A DNA stretch of 64,000 nucleotides from Epiperipatus broadwayi (Eukaryota > Onychophora > Udeonychophora > Euonychophora > Peripatidae). The stretch is taken from NCBI GenBank assembly GCA_028023455.1, contig JAQFVV010000001.1:20331611-20395610 (forward strand), in the 5' to 3' direction. The notes beneath the pieces were generated by a model. It ran no database searches, had not been told where the DNA came from, and worked only from the letters and a program-made list of their open reading frames with translations. Positions 12,862-23,600 of the stretch are shown here, in pieces. The stretch's first letter is position 1, and each line of letters opens with the position of its first letter. A program made the position numbers and the translations under genes.

Positions 12862-12864
<3 letters not shown>

Positions 12865-12898
<34 letters not shown>
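12865..12898. repeat. (TA)n microsatellite
   Basis: A short TA dinucleotide run adjoining the 3' end of the giant LTR-like element. It is the likely target sequence for the insertion. Confidence 0.9.
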
Positions 12899-12900
<2 letters not shown>

Positions 12901-13141
12901 TTTCGATGGTCCCAACCACATTTCTCTATATTTGACATGTACATACAAACCACACTGTACATCTCAGATAAGTGAAACTGAAATCACTAATCCATAATAT
13001 TTAAATAAATGCATAAAGAAATGAATACTTTCTATAAATGGAATTCAATATACTAATAAACATAATCAAATACTCTAAGCTCACTAATTCATAAACAATT
13101 TAATTAAAATGATTTATGATATATATATACCATTATGATTT

Positions 13142-14545
13142 GTAACTATTATCGATGTACTGTAGGATGAAGGTCTTTCCAAGTCTCTCTTCTCCACAAA
13201 TACCAATAAACTTCCTTATTTTATCCATCCATCTCATATGTAGTATGTTTCTAGGTATTTAAAACATCTTGAGATCCAATTTAAGATTTCAATTTCCATT
13301 TATTCTCATCTCTTCTAGCAATATATTCAGTCCAGCTTCCCTTCTGTCTCATAATTTTTCAAGGATCCCAGTAAGACTTGTTTGTTCTCTCATCCATGCA
13401 TTTTGATCCTTTTTTGTTACTCCTAATATATATCTCCCCATACTTCATTGAGTGGTCTGAAAACTTTGTATTGTTCTTCTGTTACTTATCGCAGTCTCAG
13501 ATCCATAAGTAAGAATTACCTTCATTTTCAATCACATAGGCATATTTCCTTTTAATATTATTTCTATCAAAAACACCACTCAAGTTCAATTCTATGGTAA
13601 ATTTAATTAATTATGATTCCATCTCTATTAATAATCTAATTAAGGTATTTGTAGTTGCTTAACATCTTCTAATTCATCATTATCAATTTTTTTTTCTTTT
13701 TATTATTTATCTTTACTTCTACTTTCTAGCTTTTATCTGATAATTCTTGCAATATTTCATAAAAAGCTCTGAACTATTATTTGCAAAAACAAGCACATCA
13801 TCTGCAAAATTTAGAAGAATTAAATAATTTCCATTTACTCCTTTATCTTCCCGTTTTAATCCATAAAATATTTTTTGTTGTAAAACTGCTATAAAAAGTT
13901 TTGAAGATGTAAGAAGTCATCCTGTCATATACTAATGTTCACCTTATTATTATCACTATAATAATCTAATCATTACTGTTATATTTTGATAAATATTTTT
14001 CAATCTTCTGGATCTATATCGTGATTAACCTATGCTTTAATCAAAATAGAAATGCTTATAAAATCAAATGACTTTTCATAATCTACAAATCCAAAGCATA
14101 ATGGCAATTCACATTCATTGAACTTTTCTATAACTTCTCTCATTACTTGTACGTGATCCACTGTGTTACAATTAGCTTATTCATTTAAGTGGTTAAAATT
14201 CAAATTTCACCATAGACTAACTGTAATTATCTTGGTAAAAATTTTGTATGAAATTGTTAAATGACTGTTCGGTCTCTAACTTCTATTAGCTTTTTTATCA
14301 CTTTTTTAATATATCAAAATTATTACTGCATTCTTCCAATCATCTAGTATACCTTTATCATGTAAACCTTTTATATATAATTTTGCTAATATTTTGTCTA
14401 TATCTTTATAATTACTGTATATGGGGTTTTCCTTCTTTCTTCATAGATTTAATTGCATTTCTTTCTATAAAATGACAGGCAATTCAGATATTTAATAATT
14501 GTAGGGGATGCGTTTTGGGTTCTTTATTGCTATATATTTTTTTTG
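13142..14545 (-). mobile_element. RTE-clade LINE, 5'-truncated, decayed
   Basis: Reverse-strand copy covering the RT and C-terminal part. On the plus strand it begins at the family's C-terminal coding end (ATCGATGTACTGTAGGATGAAGG, equivalent to the ...FILQWIDNG end) and lacks a clear (TGA)n tail. Homology stops near 14545 within the RT domain. Many stops are present and no open stretch over 60 codons survives. Identity with the copies at 5365 and 41855 is clear by eye (for example the equivalents of the KKAPG and NYR regions). Confidence 0.8.
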
Positions 14546-15110
14546 TAAATATATATATAATGTTAAATACAATCATTTAAATAGTAACTACTATTATAAT
14601 AAGTGATACACATTACTACTAAGCATTTGATATTATGATAAATGATAAGAAAGTAGTTTTCCTTTAATGGGAATGTGCATCATTTACTATAACAGCACCT
14701 ATTATTTAAAAGATTGTATTAAACATTATATATAATCGTATTGTGTTTTCTTATATTATATATAAATTTATATTTACAAAGTATATATTGAAGTGATATA
14801 TATGCATTTCATGTATATCATTTAAAAAATTTGTTAATAATTTTTAAACAAAAGCTATTAAGATTTTTTGTTATGTAGATATGTGCATGGATAAAATGTA
14901 TTAAGTCTCTTTAGTTCTAAATTGATTTTAAGTAATTTAAACAAAGTTTAATTTCATTAATTATCAAGTGCAATTGGGTGGGTGGAAATGACATTAAATT
15001 TATTCAAGTAATTAATTTCTTAATAATCAGATTGACTAATTACGAGATTGATATTGTATATTGGCTAGCCAGAATATTATCTTTTATTTTATTATAATCC
15101 CCTTTTAAAG
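14546..15110. other. AT-rich non-coding DNA upstream of candidate gene
   Basis: No ORF was found. Around 14940-15100 there are homeodomain-type cores (TAATTA, TCAAGTG) and a slightly raised GC content, so an upstream regulatory role is possible but not demonstrated. Confidence 0.3.
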
Positions 15111-15215
15111 CTAATTATTGTAAAATTTGTAATTAGTCAGTAAGCCATGGACCACAGCAAAGTTTAATCGAACCACGATGAAAATGGATTTTATAAATAA
15201 GGCAGCTTAGTGGAT

Positions 15216-15250
15216 TATAAAAAGGGATCTCTCAGGAAATCTTCACTCAA
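15216..15250 (+). promoter_or_regulatory. Core promoter (TATA plus initiator)
   Basis: TATAAAAAG at 15216-15224 is followed by an initiator-like TCACTC at 15243-15248. The A at 15245 lies 29 nt from the first T of the TATA box, the standard TATA-to-start spacing. The segment and what follows are distinctly less AT-rich than the surroundings, and the first ATG of an open exon lies 77 nt downstream. Confidence 0.5.
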
Positions 15251-15321
15251 TCAATCATTCATACTTTTCTCTTCATTCTGCATTCTTCATCATTGGAATA
15301 ATTGTTAAAAATATTATTACA

Positions 15322-15728
15322 ATGAGCTGTTGCATTATAGAAGAGAAACGTACCATCCACCTCACTCGAGGCAAGACATTGGAGTGTGTGCTTAAGCTCG
15401 TTGTAAACTGCAGAGATGCTGTAAATAATTGTAAAAATATTCCATTGCTCATTGTGTCCAGGTATATGTGAACTGTATGGTGCCTAAATTCGAAAGTGTC
15501 CTATAGCTTTGGGGGGAAAATCAACCATAATTCAGCAAGAGAAATTCTGTCATATGCTGCCCAGTAAATAAAATAAAAGAACCAAAATCAATAAAATTCA
15601 CATTAATGGAGGCTGTTTCAATCAGCAAAAATGATCTCAAAGAAACTTCACAGAATTCTTTCAAACATGGCTATGTTTATTCCAACTGCTCTGCAAAAAG
15701 TCTGCAGGTATCTGAATTCATAACATGA
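15322..15728 (+). CDS. Candidate two-exon gene, unknown function
   Basis: Exon 1 runs 15322-15460: ATG, then 46 codons beginning MSCCIIEEKR, with hydrophobic stretches and several cysteines. A donor CAG|GTATAT at 15461 and an acceptor ATTCAG at 15535 would remove a 75-nt GT-AG intron and join in frame with a second open exon (15536-15728) containing KRNSVICCPVNKIKEP and ending VSEFIT. The predicted product is about 110 aa. A second donor-like CAG|GTATCTG at 15708 may lead to a further exon. Support comes from the upstream TATA/initiator, clearly higher GC than the neighbourhood, and frame conservation across the intron. No family or domain is recognised, and coincidence is possible. It is the only candidate host gene seen here. 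Confidence 0.4.
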
Positions 15729-16362
15729 ACTATTGAAGATAATTTATATAAAATTTAATTATATGCTATTATGATTTCATTTCACTATCATTAGATATTT
15801 AATCTGTATATATGTATATTTAGTTTATATTGAAATTGTTGTATGATTGTTGAGATTTATTTAGTGTAGATATATATATACGTTTAGAGATCAGAATGGT
15901 GGTGGATTGCCTAATTTATTGAACAAGTCATGGTTCAGCCATTATAACATAAAAAGAAAATATTTACAATAAAACAATTAGCCAATCATTGCAAAATCTC
16001 ATCATTCACTAAAAATTTCTCTAATATTATTTTAGGTAATTATTTTGAAAGGTATAAATAAAGATCATTTTCACTAGCCTGAAGTATATTATGTGAGAGC
16101 ATAACAATTTAACCTTTAATGTAAATAATGCTAATATTAATGACTTCTGAATAGAATAAAGTCTTCTTAGACAGATTAAATAAATTTAGAAATATTATTT
16201 TCATCATTATAAAAGGCTAATTTTAAAACAAAATTCCCATACAGATTTAGAATTGGCAGGCATGGGAAAGGATATTTGTGTGGCAAATAAGCCATGTATT
16301 AAATTTACTTTATACACTATCTTGAGATTATATGATATTATTTCAGGCAGTTTTATATATTT
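15729..16362. other. AT-rich non-coding DNA (possible 3' UTR)
   Basis: No ORF. It may contain the 3' end of the upstream candidate transcript; AATAAA-type hexamers occur near 16055 and 16155. No other feature was recognised. Confidence 0.3.
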
Positions 16363-16655
16363 TTGATTGCCCACAAATGAGTGTAAAGTAGGTGCTTTTC
16401 CTGCCTCTTACACTTGGTGACTTAGTATTATTATTATTTATTCAGTAGAAGCACATTCCTACCATATGCCATATGTTTTTTTTATTGTCCAGAAACAAGT
16501 GTAAAGCAGATGTCTTGCTTGCCTCTTGCACTTGATGACTAAGTTATTACTATTTATTCAGTTTGTGCACATTCTTACCATTTAGTTTATAAGTTCCAGT
16601 CACTAATGCCAGGTAGATGTGTGATTTCTACCCAGGGCATTTGGTGATATTTATT
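16363..16655. repeat. Tandem hairpin repeats (three diverged units)
   Basis: Two clear units with a 118-bp period share AGTGTAAAG...CCTCTTRCACTTGRTGAC and then a common stretch TTATTCAGT...GCACATTCYTACCAT (16363-16475 and 16480-16580). Each has a stem formed by AGTGTAAAG-AGG and CCT-CTT-CACTT. A third, shorter unit (about 16600-16655) pairs AATGCCAGGTAGA with TCTACCCAGGGCATT and is followed by TTGGTGAT. The arrangement hairpin plus TTGGTGAY is therefore conserved three times. Repeat class unknown. Confidence 0.6.
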
Positions 16656-17568
16656 TTCAGATTATTAAACACAGACATTAAAAATCAGCTGGTGTATGTA
16701 ACATGTATTTCCATGATTCGCTTGTATCCAAACAATCTAGTTGCTTAGTATGAATTTCCAATTGCTATGGTGTGAAATAATTTATATTAGTCTCAACCTC
16801 TTAATAGTAGTTTATATCAATGGATTTTTAGCATATCCTAAAGCTTGTGAGTGAAATTGATAGTTCTTCAAACTGTGTTGGGATTGGTTATATTAATAGG
16901 TATTAGTATTTGCAGTTAGTCTATGCAGTAAATCTATATTAAGACACATGGATCTATATATCATTCATATATAATGAGGCAATGAATATCTAGTCCAATA
17001 GATTTCATTCTATGCTAGCTATGTTAGAAAAATAAAATCAATACAACAATAGATTACTAAGTGTTATCATAAATTCAAACCTTGAATCAAAAACCAATAG
17101 ACCGATGTTCCCAGAGAGTTCAGTCAATCATGTTAATATTTATTTGGTGATCATGTATATATATAAATAAACCTTAATTTCTTATTATTCTAGCATTTGC
17201 ATTTTATTGTGATCAATAATGATAATTAGGATGTGAAAAGAATCTCTTGTATCTGAGTTAGCTGGATATAAAAAAAAAATTTTGATCATGTGACATAATG
17301 TGAAGCTGCGTGCTGAAGTGATTTGCATGTTTAGCTGTGCATTTTTGACTTACAATATACATATTGATTGGAATATCAATAATTAAGAATGAAATTATCA
17401 TTTGTTTAATTAAAACTATTACTTAAAAACTACATAAATAATAATAATAAAGGTACTTAGTAAAAAAAGATTAACTACAGCATATCGATTTTTTACAAAA
17501 CTATCTAGAAATAGTTTTAATCTTTTTACCTTGAATTCATGGGGAATTAAAAGCTGAAATTTATTATA
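16656..17568. other. AT-rich non-coding DNA
   Basis: No gene recognised; no bounded repeat seen. Confidence 0.35.
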
Positions 17569-17840
17569 ATAAATCCAATTTATCCAAATCACTTTGAACA
17601 CTTTTTAGCAAAAACCTTTTATTGTACATATATACATATACACCTACATTCCGACTGTCCTGCAATCTTCTTCAAAGCCAGTTTACTTTTATCTTTTTTT
17701 AAAAATGTTTTAAAAGATTAGAGTAAACTGGCTCTGAAAAAGACTGCAGGACAGTTGAAATGTAGGTATATGTGTATGTATGTACAATGTAAGGTTTTTT
17801 CTAAAAAGTATTCAAAGTGATTTGGATAAATTGGATTTAT
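17569..17840. mobile_element. Foldback element / long hairpin
   Basis: Two arms of about 120 bp are near-perfect reverse complements. The outer end is ATAAATCCAATTTATCC on the left and GGATAAATTGGATTTAT on the right. The inner parts TGTCCTGCAATCTT and AAGACTGCAGGACA pair closely. The loop is only some 20-30 nt near 17700. There is no ORF. It is probably a MITE or foldback transposon with a possible TA target. Its transcript would form a long hairpin RNA. Confidence 0.8.
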
Positions 17841-19712
17841 ATAAGATATTATAGCAAAAATAAAGGAAAAGATGATTTTGATTTTATTATAATAAAGTTA
17901 TATCATAAAAAATGAATAAACAAGCAACTCCAAGAGAATTTATTATACAGAAAAACTGAGTTCCAAACCATTTTTAATTTGAAATTTTCACACAATTAAT
18001 TAATTATATGTCTAAAAATTATTACAGTTTTTTGACAAACCTGAGGTTTTCATTTTAGCTTTCACCATATAAAAAAAAGCTAAAAAAGAGTGAATAGTAA
18101 TAATATCAGTTATCTTTTTATAAACTTTTTTTTCCTGCAGACAAATTAAATCAACTTACCATCTATAGTCAAGTACAAGACAAACATTTAGCAAAACATT
18201 ATTAACTCTCAACAGCTATAATTGATATATAATATCACTAGAAATATTCATGTCTTAATTTCATAGAATTTTTTTAACTAAACATGTGTCCATTTCATGA
18301 AATTTCAAGATGTATTTGTATTTTGTAAAAACCAAATTACTTTGAATTTAGCTCTCATAAGTTTTATGCCATTTTTTTAGGTTTAGGGTCTCTCATATTT
18401 CCTCCATTTTTTGTGCTCTATATTTTACATTTATTTCATTGTAATAACTGATCACTCTTTTCCTTTAAAAAAAGCAGTCAACTCATGCAGTTGTAATTTA
18501 TGTTTATATACTTTTTTATGCAAATATTATAATACTTTATGTAAATAATGCTTACAATTAAAAAAATTATGAATATGGGACCATGAACTATCCCGAAAGC
18601 GGTTGGCAGTAACATTTGGATACTATTTATTTTCAAGCATTATTAATAGTTTCATTATCTGGATATAAAGCATATAAATATATATATATATTGATTTCAA
18701 ACGCTAATGAAGTAAAGCCGCAACTATTTCAATAAACTATGATTATATTCTTTTTTTACTTTTTTATACAAGTACGCTTATAATTTTTAAAAAATCAAAT
18801 GTGTAACTTTAATTATATCAAAAAATAATAGTTTTTTTTAGAAATGGTAATACATACTATTATAGCCATTGTGTTACAAAATGATTATAGCCAATGCAGG
18901 TTAACATCGTGCTGAAAAGAAAATCATTTAAAAGAACTCTCAAAAAAACTGCAACATTACAAACTGATAGCATTTCTTTCCTCTTAATACAATCAACTGT
19001 TTTGTAATTTGTATATACATATATTTTTAATTTTTAATTAAATTTTTCATCTAGAAATTAAATCTTTTATAAAAAATTTAAAAACAGATAATTATCAAAA
19101 TTTTAATTCTGATGGCATGCAATTACTTCTGGCAAATATATATATATGCTTAGTTGCATTTTATAATGCAATTTGATAAAAGTAATAAGTGCGTTATTTT
19201 TAACTTCAATTATAGTACCTATTTATTGATGAACTTATTTATTTCATACTTTTTTAAAAAATGATTAGTATTTACCAATAGCATTCATTATGTTATCAAT
19301 TCAAATAAAAAGAAAATATTGAAGACTTTTATTTTGTTTGAAAATGCTTTAAAAGGTATATTTTTTTAACATTTTATTTTAATTTCCAAAGGCATAAATC
19401 TTATAAATAGTATAAACATACATTTTTTAAAACAAATACATTAAAAAAATAAGATCTGAATTTCTATTTACAAATGTATTCAAAAAATACTTTATGTCAA
19501 AAGAGCATTTTTTGTATTAGAGCATTAGTTCAATGACCAGTATTACTGTAAGCTAATTTTCACTACACCATTTTCATTCTCATTTGGATTAATTAGTAAG
19601 TTCAAGATTATTCTCTCACTTTATATTTACTTTTTAAATGCCTAATATTGTTTATCTTTGTTCCTAAAGAATATTTAGTTTCAAAAGAAATTTATTGAGA
19701 AAAAACTTTGTA
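17841..19712. other. AT-rich non-coding DNA
   Basis: No gene recognised. A short stretch at 19555-19590 belongs to the dispersed repeat also present at 2390 and 21105. Confidence 0.35.
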
Positions 19713-19714
19713 TA

Positions 19715-20615
19715 CACCCAGGTCTCGTTTTATGCAGATTATTTTAATGTGATTTTGAAGTTATGTGATTCATGTTTCTTCTTAATATCTTTCATATTTC
19801 ACTATATTTATTTGAAATCAAGAAATTTAAATTATTAATAACTTATTTTGACTTGAAATACTTTTTTTTTTCAAAAATATAATGTTACATTAGCAGCTAA
19901 TGTGAATATTGCCTGAAGCTGTATTTAGAATCTTAGCTTCTATATAAATAACCTACTTATACTAATGAGTAAATAATAATAAATTTATACTTATGTATAA
20001 AAATATCACAATAAATATTCAAAAATTTTAAACTTTTAAAACGTATTTTGTTAGATATAATAGAAATAAATATTTTTTTAGATTTTTAAAATAAATAATA
20101 ATGAAGATTTTATTGATTTTGTAAACTGACAATAATCTTTCTCATGATAATGTATAAACTTTTTGTTTTGATTGGGATCTCATTTTTTTAATATAGAAAC
20201 AGAAAACCATTAACACAACACAAGACTGGAAGTGGAGCTAGTTGTACATCACACCACAAATCTGATCTCTTACCAGTTCACAAATGAATGTATATTGTCA
20301 AATAGCGGTAATGATTAAAATATGTATAAAAAAATGTAAAATTAAATACTGTAGTTAATAAAAAAAGTAAAAAAAGTTTGTCTTGTATTAATTTTTTTCA
20401 AATACTTGAAATTTTTTATTAGTCATACTTTATTTCCTTATTTTTTTAATGCAAATTTTAAAGTAATTTTTCCTTGTTGCTTTGCTTTTATGTGATTTCT
20501 GAAAATGATAGAACCTATCCCCCATTTTTCAAGGTAAGTTAAGTCTATTTTTGTGTGTTTTCTTTTGTGTGTGCTTCTGAGGAATCTATCTACCGCATAA
20601 AACGAGACCCAAGTG
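19715..20615. mobile_element. pogo/Tigger-like MITE (901 bp)
   Basis: Terminal inverted repeats CACCCAGGTCTCGTTTTATG (19715) and CATAAAACGAGACCCAAGTG (ending 20615) are flanked on each side by TA (19713-19714, 20616-20617), the target duplication of Tc1/mariner/pogo elements. The CTCGTTTTATG core resembles Tigger/pogo ends. The interior has no transposase ORF, so the element is non-autonomous. A less AT-rich interior patch lies at about 20200-20290. Confidence 0.75.
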
Positions 20616-20617
20616 TA

Positions 20618-23600
20618 TTACAATAAGAATGAAAAAAAACACAAAATGAAAAACTTTAATAATTTTTTTAGAATTAAAGAAAATAAAAAACTACATATTA
20701 TTAAGAATACAATATTGTAATGAATATAACTGGCAAAAAATAAGACATTAAGAAATTCTAGTTAGAACATCTCCCTAGAGCACTGATGAATAAGTGATCA
20801 TACAGTTGCAAATATATTTGGAGGAATAGTTCAAGAAGCTTGTGTAAAAACATGGGGCAAGATTCAATGTGTAATTTTTTTAAAAAAAAATCTTTTTCTA
20901 TCGATTAAGAAATATATATTATTTTATGATCCATTTCTTTTTCATTAAATGTTTTTTTTTTATTTCATTTTTATTTAGAACTTGGGCATAGGTGGTATAG
21001 TTGGGGGAGGAAGCTCGTTCTTCATGTCTTCATTATGCACATTTTTACATATCATTGATTAATCAGTTTTAGAACAAAAAAAATAAAATGAATAATATTT
21101 TTGTAGTATAATTTTAACTACATCATTCTCATGCAAAGTAGGGATTGTTTTCTATCTGCTTTTAACACTTTGTGGAAAGATGTAATCAAAAACATATAAC
21201 CAAAGATGTAGGCTACTAGTCTAATGAATGACTAATAAAAATTATTAATCAACAGAATAAAATTTCTATCTGCATCATAAAATAAAAGCTTAGCTAATAG
21301 AAAATTTATAAAGTCTACATTTTAGGATTACAAAATAAATTTTAAACATCAACTTTGAAAAGAAAAAAAATTATGGAATTTAAAACATTAAAAGATTGTA
21401 ATACCTTTACAAGTAATTTTTTTTTTTAAAATAGCAGCTTTAAACTTATAGACATAAAAAATATAGTATTGCCAAGTACTAATTATTTGAAAAGAATAAA
21501 AAAAAAAACGATTGTTAAAGAAGAGTGATTTTAAATTTTAAAATAAAAAGATGAGTATGTGAACCATTTAATCTCTTTTTTAACAAATGTTAACTATTTT
21601 TTTCTCTCAATGTTCATTAATTGGATGGGGAAAGTAGATATTAACTCTGTATTTGTAAATAAATTCATTACATGTTTTTTTTTTTATTATTATTCATTTA
21701 ATATAAAACTTAAAGCATTATCCTTACCAATATTTATGAATTGATTAAATACATTTTATATCCATATATAAAATAAATATAGCAATTTCACTATATAGCA
21801 ATAATTATTAAAAGCTATTAATTATTCCTACAGAAAATTGACTCCTCTGTTTATTAATTCAATCTTCATGCAATTTTTCTGGAATCAATTAAACCTGAAG
21901 AATATAGACCACCCTGTATAATAATTTTTATTTGTGAAAAAAAAATATTTTCTCATTATATATATGGTTAATATATATTATTTCTTAGGAACAAAGTGTT
22001 ATAAAACGAACAAGTTTAGTTAATAATTACTCCCCTCCCTCGAAATCAATCCTTTCAATTGTATTATTTTTTTTAACAGAAGTGTTTTAATATGAGGGCT
22101 TATCAATAAATTGTAGACACCTTTTTCAAATAGTTTTAATTTGATGTTAATGAAGTGATTCCTAAAATTAACAAATCTAAATCTTTAATCTGCTAAATAT
22201 GCTAAAACTACACTTTAAACAGTTTTTTTTTTTCTTCAAACAAAAATATACTAAAAAAGTGAGGTACTGATGGTATATTTTAAAAATCTACATTGGAATG
22301 GCACTAGTTGCCAAATAAACTAAAAAATATTAAAAGTGATACAATAATCTTAAAAAAAAATTTGCTTTTGAAAGAGCAAATCCAGAAATCAACAAAATTG
22401 TTGTGCATTTTAGGCTTTGCAGATCAAGATTGAGTGATGCAAACTACAACAATATTTTCAAATTATTATTTTCACAATAAATATAACAACAAATTTTTAT
22501 TAAACTTTTCTCACAATTTGCAATAAAAATCTTCTCTACATATTTTTTGAATATAAAATAATTATTTTTCTGATTCTTAAAATTACTTTCTTGATTTTGT
22601 TAATCAATTGGCAACTCAGAAAATGTGAACATTAACATTGTTATTATTATAATTATTGTAACTATTGTTACTATTATTATTTTTTTCTACTATTGAATTC
22701 TAATTAAGCTTAATGATTACTATTTGAATTAGTTTTAGTTGTATATTGATCTAATTAATGTTCTATTTAAATGAAAATAATTGACAAAAATATTAAACCA
22801 ATCCCATAAATGTTTGCATCAATTTTCAATTCTGGCTAAGTTTTGCTGGCACCAATCTACTCAGCTATCGACATTGCATTTCGTTTTTGATTGTTTCTTT
22901 AACCTTTCCAGTAGTACAAATTTCTGTTGGCCTAGTGAATTAAAGTTCTAAATTTTTGGTCTATATTAGCTCTAGTTCCATTTGTAAAAAGCAAATTAAT
23001 AATTTGTCAGACTATGAAAGTGAACAAAAGTTTTTTCAAAAATAAATTTCTATTTATAATTATAAAAATAATCTATAGGGGAAAACATAAAATGAACATT
23101 CCATAACCTATTAAAAAATGCAGCCTACATCATTGATATCTTTCTCAATTTACATTCATGTAAAAGTAAAGAATGTTTACTAAAAACTTAACTGTTCTAA
23201 AATAATTATATTTTCAGCATATTTTATCAAAATAATTTATAATATATAAAACAAAATATTAAAAAAATACTCTAAAATATACATTTTGAAAATCAAAACA
23301 AAGAACTTAGATCTGTCAAAATCATTGACAAGTGCTCCCTTTTGTTGAAAATGAGAAACAACCAATCAATACCTTGGAAAGTCTGCCTTCTCCCATTATT
23401 ATAGCTTTAAATTTAAATATTGATTTTTTACTTGTAAAATAATTTGAGAGATGGTAGCATCTTACAGTATATTTTTAGCTTTAAAATAACCATAAATTTG
23501 CTACAATAACATCAAAATTACCGGTTTTAGAGCAACTTGAAGTGACAAATGAACATCTTTGTGTGATGCACTGGTAAGATTAAAACATTGCTTTAATATC

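Larger units (their letters stand above)
8590..12864 (+). mobile_element. Giant solo LTR-like element (4.3 kb), copy 1
   Basis: A non-coding unit bounded by TGTGCCC at 8590 and GGGTACA ending at 12864. These are imperfect inverted TG...CA ends as in LTRs. It is flanked by ATAT on both sides (8586-8589 and 12865-12868). It is homologous along its length to 51931-56434: the starts match, as do the segments 10840-10870, 10990-11030, 11900-12010 and 12340-12455. It contains a TATA-type promoter near 9551, a conserved acceptor-like TTTTCTTTAG near 10850, and poly(A)-like AATAAA with a TGTGT-rich stretch near 11925-11990. No ORF longer than about 70 aa exists. It is read as a solo LTR of an unseen Gypsy-type element. 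A large non-autonomous element of another kind cannot be excluded. Confidence 0.65.

Noticed and set aside
12782-12997. 71-aa ORF spanning a TA repeat
   Set aside because: The YIYIYI run is a translated microsatellite across the end of the giant LTR-like element; no domain.
21841-22110. Mariner-like ends (ATAGACCACCCTGTATA near 21915; TGAGGGCTTATCAATAAATTG near 22093)
   Set aside because: Each resembles a mariner terminus, but no partner end in inverted orientation was found at a sensible distance.
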